Shown here: positions 57,101-64,000 of the stretch, piece after piece | Position numbering within the stretch: position 1 is the first letter of the stretch | How the letters are laid out: each line of letters opens with the position of its first letter | Source of the DNA: Adenophora triphylla var. japonica | Taxonomy: Eukaryota; Streptophyta; Magnoliopsida; Asterales; Campanulaceae | DNA length: 64,000 bases | Direction of reading: 5' to 3' | Assembly: GCA_022495995.1 (NCBI GenBank) | Contig: JAFEMH010000335.1 | Span: forward strand, 288,501-352,500 | Notes under the pieces: generated by a model | Told to the model about the DNA's origin: nothing | What the model saw: only the letters and a program-made list of their open reading frames with translations | The model's database searches: none | Translations under genes and position numbers: made by a program

Positions 57101-59214
57101 CGCTAGGACGAAACTCCTCAATTCGTCCTGGCAAAAATAGAGCATCGAAAAAAAAAAAAAAAAGGAGAAAGAAAACTCTCAAGCCTTCATCGCCCCACAA
57201 CAAGGATGGAATTTCAACAAAGACAAGAAGGACTCTCCCACAAAGAAGAGGAGTCAAGAGATACCAACAAAAGAAATGAAGATTACTCAATGTCCTCCTA
57301 CATCAAGTGAAGAAGACTTTCAGTATCAAGAAAAATGTTTACCCTTAAGTCATACTAATGATTGGCTTCCTTCTCAAACTTATTTAGAAACTTCTAGATG
57401 ATGTACGGTTCCATTAAAAGGTAGAATAACTTTTCTAGATCCTTGAAGCCAAGTAGCGTTTCTTGTTGAGTCTAGGGGCTTCCTGTTAGCCATTCTCATA
57501 CACACTCTTGAAATCCAAGCATCAAAACTGGGGCTTCCTATCCTTTCCTCCCCCAGTCAATCTCTACTTCAACTCTTCAAAATAATCAAATCTTCATTAG
57601 GGGCTTTCCTCTTTGTTTCTCACTCTCATCATTAGAGAATACACTTCTCCAAAAAGTCAATGCTTGGATCACCTTCCAGTGAATAGAGTCCGTCTCTCCT
57701 AAACTAACTTGAGATCTCATTTCTCTCCTCAATAAGATTTTCTCTCTCTGAGTTCTCTTCGAGTTACATACTACTTTCAAAAAAAAATGAAAAAAAAAAG
57801 ACGCAAAAGAGATGCCCGCTAGATTGAAAACCCGAAAGGGCGGTCTAGGCAAAAACCAGGGTGCGCACTAAAAAAAAAGAAAATCAAGGAGAAAGGGAGG
57901 GTATTCTTCAGCCTTCTTCATCAAACATCATTCGATCTTCTTCAAATCAAATCAACAAGGAGAGTCTTCTTCAATCACCTTCAAATCAAAGAGAGCAGCT
58001 TCACAAGCCTGTTCACAAAGTCATCTACCACTTGCAAACAACTTGGGGCTTGAGACACCAAAGGGCCTTGGACATAAAGTCATTACGACAGTCGACAGAT
58101 TTGTAGTCGTTTGCCTCCTAGAGACACGACTCAAAGGAGAAGTAAGAATGAAAATTCTCAACAGACCTAGATGTGTTCACACAAGGATACTCATCGAATG
58201 AAATTCTACAACAATACAGCCTCGCTGACTAGCAACAGATTCGCAAAAACCGATTTGGTCCTAACTTGTCAAACACAAGTTCACTCATACAGCTCACCCA
58301 TCTCAAATACAAATCCATACAAATGTCCTACATTTCCATATACCATATACTAATACATAAACTCACCACCAAAATGTCCGATCGACCATTTACACGAACA
58401 GACGTGTGCACCACCACGTAAGTCCAGTTAAACAACTAAAATCCGGAAAATCTATTTGGAATCTTTATGTCTTGGCAGTCTGTAGGTAAGAATCATTCGG
58501 GTCCATCCGAGGCCATCGTGCATATATCCTTGCATTACGGGTGACACCTTCATCTCAACCGACAACTTCAAGTCCGTGACCTCGCAACACCAGTGAAAGT
58601 ACGCGATGGCAACAAACTTCAAGTCCAGTGACCTCGCGACATCAACAAAGTCGTGATGGCAAGAACTCAAGTCCGTGACCTCGGCGACATCAACAAAGTC
58701 TGGCTGGCAAAGAACCTTCAAGTCCGTGACCTCGGCAACCTCAACAAAGTCTCGTGATGGCAAGCAAACTTCAAGTCCGCGACCTCGGCAACCTCAACAA
58801 AGTCTGTGATGGCAGCAAACTTCAAGTCCGTGACCTCGGCAATGACAACAAAGTCCGTGACCTCGGCAACGACAACAAAGTCCGTGACCTCGACAACAAC
58901 AAGCTACGTCAGTAACCTCGGGCGGCACACTTCAACAACTTCATCAACAAATGGGTATCTTCAGAATTGGGTCAAGTCTTTTGATTCCTCAGTATGATTT
59001 TACCTTTTCAAAAAAATCCCTCTTCGATTTTCAAAAATGCTTTTCAAAATACCTAAAATAACCTTTTTAGTGTTTTGGAGTCGAACTACGTTTGGTCTGA
59101 TTCTCTCTTAGAGATACGTAGGCAGCCGTGCGGCACGACCATCCCAATGTTCAGAATGATGTCTTTTCTATCGACGACACTTCTTCTTTCATAAGACCTG
59201 TCGCCGAGGGGCTC
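56582..59214 (+). other. Non-coding 3' region of gag-only element
   Basis: 2.6 kb without recognisable pol. It has two long A-runs (about 57065-57097 and 57149-57163), a segment repeated in sense (CTCGCTAGGACGAAACTCCT), the Tat/Ogre-like GAAAACCCGAAAGGGCGG text, a tandem repeat (58560-58930) and a purine tract GAGGGGCTC against the 3' LTR. Confidence 0.7.
58560..58930. repeat. Tandem repeat, about 30-60 bp units
   Basis: Repeated CTTCAAGTCCGTGACCTCGG, CAACATCAACAAAGTC and GATGGCAAGAA segments with irregular unit loss, about eight copies. It shows many small indels between units. Confidence 0.85.
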
Positions 59215-60246
59215 TGTAGACACCCCATTCTGAACCAATAAATCATGATTACACTACTCTTAGCCTCTCTTTTATGTTTTGATGAAAGCGTATCAGTTTC
59301 GTCATGTTTCGTTAAGTTTCTAACTAACCTCGTTAGTTTTGGACCTAACTGACTAACGGAACAACTGAAGAGGACAAAATGGTCATCAGACTAGATATCT
59401 CGCACGAGATATCATATCTCGCGCGAGATATCCCCTCGACAGGATGTGCAGAATCACAATTCTTCTCCGTCCCAAACTCTTTTTTGATAAACCTCATCTA
59501 ATCCGGTTCTCCAATCGTAATTGAGTTGGAAGCTTCCTAGGAGTGTTTTACCTCTCCACCTCTACCTCCTAAACCCCTATAAATACTTGGTGACTTCCAC
59601 TGTTTCAAAGGTCCAGAATTTCACACAACACACACAATTTGTTGGTTTCTTTCCACGAAAGACTCCTTCAAATCACTCACAAACAACTCCTAAATTCGTC
59701 CTTCAACCACGTTGATTGACGAACATCAAGGCTCAAGCCTAGCATCAAGGCGAAGCTCTGTCCGCATCAAGACTTGACTCTCATATTGAGTCGAAACTCT
59801 GCCCAAATCACTTCTCGATCGAGAAAACATCTTAGAACCACGTTCTAAATCAAATCCTCCCTAAACTAGGTAAACTCCCATACTTTTACTCTTTTCTTCT
59901 TAATCTCTCTCTATTGGCTTTTAGAGTGGTGTAATCCCATCAAAAGGATTAGCCTAGAGTCCCTTCAATCGATGAAGGCGATCTCGAACCGTATAATCCG
60001 ACATTCCTAATCAAGAAATTGATTAGGGTTTTCTTGTTCTTTATTTAATTAGTAATTAAAAAAGATTGATAATACTCAATTGGCAAGACCGATCTCCGGA
60101 TTGGGTGGAATGGATGCTCCTCGACCTACCCATTCGATAACTTAACCCCCGAACCCTCAAATCTCTTTTTAAGGTTTTTCTTATTGTTTTCCTAAATAAA
60201 TAATAAGTGGCGACTCTGTTATTCGAAAAATTCACGCATCGCTACA
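59215..60246 (+). repeat. 3' LTR of gag-only element
   Basis: 1032 bp, nearly identical to 52650-53685 with about a dozen small differences, including loss of TCTG near 59526. High identity points to a young insertion. Confidence 0.95.
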
Positions 60247-60259
60247 GAAGCTCAAGATC

Positions 60260-61021
60260 ATAATGTGCCACTAATGCCATAATGATCATAAAAGAGGTTT
60301 TAGAAGATACCGGAAAAAATATTTCTTTATAATCAATGTCTTCCTTTTGAGTAAATCCCTTAGCAACAAGATGTGCCTTATATATTTTCACATTACCTTA
60401 CGAATCTCTTTTGATTTTAAATATCAATTTATAACCAATAGGTTTTACACCTTCAGGTAATGGGACAAGATCCCAAACGTCATTGTCTTTCATTGATTTT
60501 AACTCTTTATTAATGGCATTGATCAATTTATGAGAATTAGGACTATTAATGGCTTCATAGAAGGTGATTGGTTCATCTCCCACTAAACCTAAGGTGTCCT
60601 CATTCTCCGCAAGATACACATCATAAATATCCGAAATAGCACTTCTTCTTTCTCTAGTAGATCTCCTTAAGGGAACTGGTTCATCCTCATTTTGATGTTG
60701 TTGAATTTCTTCATGTCCAACATTTTCATGTTGTCCGTTATTTACGGGAGTCTTCATATTATTTTGAATTGTATGTTCTTGTTGAATTTCAGGTACAATT
60801 ACTTTATTTTCAACAGGAACTAAAGTTTGAGGAACATAGAGTGGTTCCTCTAACTCTGCAAATTCAAAATCATTACTATTTCTCTCACTAAATTCAACAT
60901 CCTCAAAAAACCTAACATTGTCAGTCTCGAAAAATGTTCTAATTTTCGGGTCATAAAATTTATATCCCCTAGATCTCTTAGCATACCCTACAAAGTAACT
61001 ACCAACGGTCTTAACGTCCAT
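60260..61021 (-). pseudogene. Copia integrase tail and reverse transcriptase start
   Basis: SYFVGYAKRSRGYKFYDP is the integrase C-terminal signature, followed by an acidic linker, RRSTRERR and EPITFYEAINSPNSHKLINA with INKELKSMKDNDVWDLVPLP, the RT opening. After a stop, HLVAKGFTQKEDIDY and MALVAHYDLEL reach the insertion point. Confidence 0.88.
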
Positions 61022-61285
61022 ACGGAGTTTTGTCGGTAGCCTTTGAAGCAGCTCTATTGAGAATATAAGCAGCGGTTCTTTAATTGATCGCCTATAATGA
61101 GTGAGGTAAAGAAGTACAAGAAAACATACTTCTTACCATATCCTTAAGGATTCTATTATGTCTCTCCACTATACTATACTAGGTTTATCCGGCATGGTGT
61201 AGTGAGGGACAATCCCACACTCTTCAAGATAGCGAGTATGAAGGACCCGAACGTTATTCACTTAATACGTCCAATAATTGAGACT

Positions 61286-61698
61286 TTACATGAAAAAAAT
61301 AATGTATCCATAACGAGAGTAATCATTCATGAATGTAATGAAATATTGTTGATCATTCCATGAAGGGTTAGTGAATGGTCCACAAATGTCCATATGAATT
61401 AGTTCCAAGACGTTTGATACTTTCAAAGATCCTATTTTCTTTAATGTTTGTAAATTTTTCTTTAAAACACTTAATGCAAAAGGTTTTATCCGGAGTATCA
61501 AGTTGTTTTAGAATTTTCTCTGACATAAGCTTTATCAATTCTCCCTTTGTAGATATGACCCAAACGCCTATGCCATATAATACAAGAATTTACACTTGAT
61601 AACTTTTGCTTAGTGGCTTTAATTTTGGTTTCATTATTATGAGACTCATTCATTTTCTTGACTGTGTCAAGTAAATTAAGATTATCGATATATGACAA
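61286..61698 (-). pseudogene. Copia GAG-pre-integrase and integrase core, frameshifted
   Basis: WHRRLGHIYKGRIDK is the GAG-pre-integrase zinc-binding region. After a frame change, VLELIHMDICGPFTNPSWND and QQYFITFMNDYSRYGYIIFF give the start of the DDE core. The rest, to about 61040, is fragmented. Confidence 0.85.
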
Positions 61699-62029
61699 AG
61701 TACTAGTACCGACAAGTTAGGAATTTAAAATAAAGATCACATTTATTATTATCAAAAGAACAAGAGTAACCTTCCTTGTCAAAAACTGTGATATATATTA
61801 AATTTCATCTAAAGGACGGTACAATGAATATATTATTTAGTACAAAATAATAGCCAGTACTTATCATTAATCCAAAAGTCCCTATGCCTATAATTTCAAC
61901 CGGATTTCCAGCCCCATATAGATGTATTTCTCATCTTCATTGGGGATTCGGTAATTCAGGCAACCCTGCATACATGAACTAATGTGAGTTGTTGCACCAA
62001 ATACAACCACCATGTATATTAAGGAATTG

Positions 62030-62860
62030 AAACCAAATTTGCCTTAGTACAAACAAGATCAAATGGCATACCATTCTGAATTCGCCATTCGCGATACTTA
62101 TGGTAGTCGTTCTTCATGTGAGTAAGGTCCTTGCAAATGAAGCATTTCTTGACTTTATGATCATTAAATGATCATTTATGCTTCTTACTTGCAACCGCAA
62201 TTTCCTTCCCTCTTCTATTAATCCCACGAGAAGAAGTAAATGCTGAGTGAGTACTTTCTAATATAAGATATTTCATCCTATCTTCCTCTAATGTCATATG
62301 TGAAAGTAATCCATTAATATTCCACTCTAATGTTATATGTGAAAGTAATCCATTAATATTCCACTTGTACTTTTGACATTTATAGGTCACCTCAAAAGGA
62401 CCAAATTGAGGAGGAAGATAGATCAAAACTAAGTGCACGAGCAAATCTTCCGAAATCTCTAACTTAAGTGCCTTTAGTTTGATCGAATATTGAAATAATT
62501 CAATAATGTACTCCCGAAGATTTTTCTCACTCTTGTACTGAATGGAAACAAGTTTCCACAAGAATTCAAGAAAAAACTCAGCATTTTCGATCTAAGAGAC
62601 ATTGTCCAAAAATGTCTTCGAAACTGCATTTTTTCATGATCATTAGACTCACGCGGTTGGACCGTTCCCATTGCTCAACATTTTTCCGTTCTATAACGGT
62701 ATTTCCTTTAGTGAGAGCAGCGGGACTTGGTACCCCTAATGCGTGATCGATGTCCATACAGCCTAAGATCATCGTTATATTATTTTTCCAAGTTTTAAAG
62801 TTAATCCCATTAATCATCGGAACATTTGTTCATAGCAGTAGTAATAGATGAAGCGTTTAT
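62030..62860 (-). pseudogene. Copia gag and protease remnant
   Basis: NVPMINGINFKTWKNNITMI, LGCMDIDHALGVPSP and RSNRVSLMIMKKC form the gag N-terminus. A shift near 62570 leads to LREYIIELFQYSIKLKAL and LPPQFGPFEVTYKCQK, and a CFICKDLTHMKNDYHKYREW knuckle. A 33-base direct duplication (about 62290-62360) repeats LEWNINGLLSHMT. Protease text is recognisable only out of frame near 61960-62030. Confidence 0.85.
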
Positions 62861-62869
62861 CAAATCTGT

Positions 62870-64000
62870 TGGGAATAAGAACGAAGAATGAATACAAAAC
62901 ATGTATAAGAAACTACATAATGAATAAAATGATTAATTATATCAATGAATCCCATCAAAAAGATAATTAACATGACATCAAAACTAATCTTTGAATTGCG
63001 AATTGACTCATAATTTAATTTATCTTAGGGTAATAAATGACTTTAAACAATACATTTCAAATACTTTCCTTTCTTTGGGCCGGTTCAAGTATTTAAAAAT
63101 GTCCTAACATTTAAAGCATTTGTTTTCCGACAATAAAGAATATAAACAACTCATTTTAAATACCTGCATTTCTTTGGGATGGTTCAAAACTTCAAAGTAT
63201 TCAAAATGACCAAACGTTTTATTTAATTATTACCCCATGAATGCAAATACTTAGTCAACAAGAAGGTCTCCTTTGGAAAACAAGCATGTTATCACATATC
63301 AATAAGAACATTCATCACTTTACACTTTCGTATCTAAACAACGTAAATCACTTTGGCGACAATATTGTTTAGAAATGAATGAAATTGTTATGCATATAAT
63401 TAATCACACTTTAGGGCACAAATTAATGTACACTTTACTCAAATAATGAATGAAAATTGACCAAAATAGCAAAATATTGAAAATTTTGAAAATTTGGCCA
63501 AAATGAGTCATGCTCGGCCGAGTCAAGGAAGGTGCTCGGCCGAGCAAAAGACTCCAGAGAATATCCCTTTCTTATCCCTTATGCTCGGCCGAGTCTTAGG
63601 GGGTGTTTGGTTGGGAGGAAAGTGGGGGAAAGGAATGGAAAACTTCCCCTTTTCCATTCCTTTCCCTTGTTTGGATGAATTATTTTTAAAAAAAATTTCC
63701 AATGGAATGGATAATTCCTACAAATCAAGGAATTCAACATTCCTTTTTAAAACTGATGGAATGTTCAATTCCCCCAAATCCATTCCATTGTATTAAAATC
63801 AAATTTACTATTATGTCCTCATCAACATTTTTTAATGACCAAACTACCCCCAATCCAAATCATATACGTACTCATCAAAATCAAAATCCCCCAAATCCAT
63901 TCCATAAACGCATTCTGTTCTTCTCGACATCGGTCTCACCTTCCTCCTGCGCATCCAGCGTCGCCGTCGCCGTCGCCCTCGCCGCAGGTAAGAACCCTCT
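62870..64000. other. AT-rich flank, GCTCGGCCGAGC palindromes, element end
   Basis: 62870-63480 shows no gene and no LTR matching 50817-51296. Three GCTCGGCCGAG copies lie at 63512-63522, 63534-63545 and 63583-63593. From about 63600 GGGGTGTTTGGTTGGGAGGA begins text typical of non-autonomous hAT repeats. The last 80 bases (CATCGGTCTCACCTTCCTCC ... GCCGCAG|gtaagaa) look like a GC-rich leader exon with a donor, possibly the start of a gene beyond the window. Confidence 0.4.

Larger units (their letters stand above)
52650..60246 (+). mobile_element. Gag-only LTR retrotransposon (Tat/Ogre-like, TR-GAG)
   Basis: LTRs 52650-53685 and 59215-60246, five-base duplication GAAGC (52645-52649, 60247-60251). 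The primer site TGGCGACTCCGCTGGGGA and the GAAAACCCGAAAGGGCGG motif near 57825 are typical of Tat/Ogre elements. The only coding region is gag; no protease, RT, RNase H or integrase block is found in the 2.6 kb behind it, so it depends on a partner for mobility. It lies inside the copia RT in the opposite orientation. Confidence 0.92.
50817..62860 (-). mobile_element. Ty1/copia retrotransposon, broken, split by an LTR element
   Basis: Minus-strand order gag (62817-62172), protease remnant, integrase (61700-61286), RT start (61021-60398), then a 7.6 kb insertion, RT end (52640-51960) and 3' LTR. Integrase before RT defines copia. Removing the insert and one GAAGC copy restores continuous text across YDLELHQMNVKTTFLNGDIE. 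Many shifts and stops show that the element is dead. No 5' LTR or primer site could be seen upstream of gag. Confidence 0.88.

Noticed and set aside
62870..63480. 5' LTR of the copia element starting at TGTTGGGAATAAG
   Set aside because: Its sequence does not match the putative 3' LTR at 50817-51296 and there is no primer-binding site beside it.

Overview
The window is nuclear DNA of a flowering plant, almost certainly a eudicot. It has AT-rich intergenic DNA, short exons with GT-AG introns, plant-specific protein families (DUF4408/DUF761, OVATE, VAL-type B3), CTCCCTCCGTCCC-ended Stowaway MITEs, and plant Ty3/gypsy and Ty1/copia retrotransposons. Nothing here fixes the species or order. I saw no tRNA, rRNA, CRISPR array or bacterial-type operon.

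Three genes can be followed from start to stop. (1) A DUF4408/DUF761 protein on + (688-3268, two exons). Its last exon and the DNA behind it are tandemly duplicated (2781-5822), so a second splice-competent terminal exon lies at 4408-4784. (2) Thylakoid CCDA on - (10592-18022). Twelve exons were placed by splice sites and sum to a 364-residue frame; its introns are full of MITEs and one larger TIR element, and a 0.76 kb MULE-like element sits about 60 bp upstream of the ATG. (3) A compact VAL-like B3 protein on - (20642-24814, seven exons, 262 residues). Gene fragments include two identical N-terminal OVATE-family pieces inside duplicated TIR elements and a two-exon 5' remnant of a Lys-rich nuclear-type protein at 43971-44192.

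The rest is mostly mobile DNA, with nesting that can be dated by target duplications. A 9-bp-TSD MULE sits inside the end of an 8-bp-TSD hAT element (5998-8336). An 8-bp-TSD hAT MITE sits inside a Stowaway (1304-1977). A 3.3 kb repeat-rich element sits inside another Stowaway (44636-48243). A Tat/Ogre-like gag-only LTR element (52650-60246, TSD GAAGC) sits inside the reverse transcriptase of a minus-strand copia element (50817-62860). A chromovirus-type gypsy element (28716-37991, TSD TATTA) sits at the edge of a TA microsatellite. There is also a probable Helitron end at 25425, a TRIM-like pair at 10039-10350, a 5'-truncated Au-type SINE flanked by a 75-bp duplication, and two adjacent sibling TIR elements at 39108-41105 carrying inverted minisatellites.

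The best candidates for something undescribed are: a TIR element family that starts with two AAATACAGGGA-like motifs, carries CTCGTGTA/CTCGAG palindrome arrays and holds gene fragments (3631-4249, 5147-5765, 44911-48202); a nucleosome-length tandem array inside the largest member; the recurrence of CG-bearing short palindromes in several unrelated element classes; the polarity of divergence in the duplicated DUF761 exon; and a compact miRNA-like hairpin at 43013-43103.
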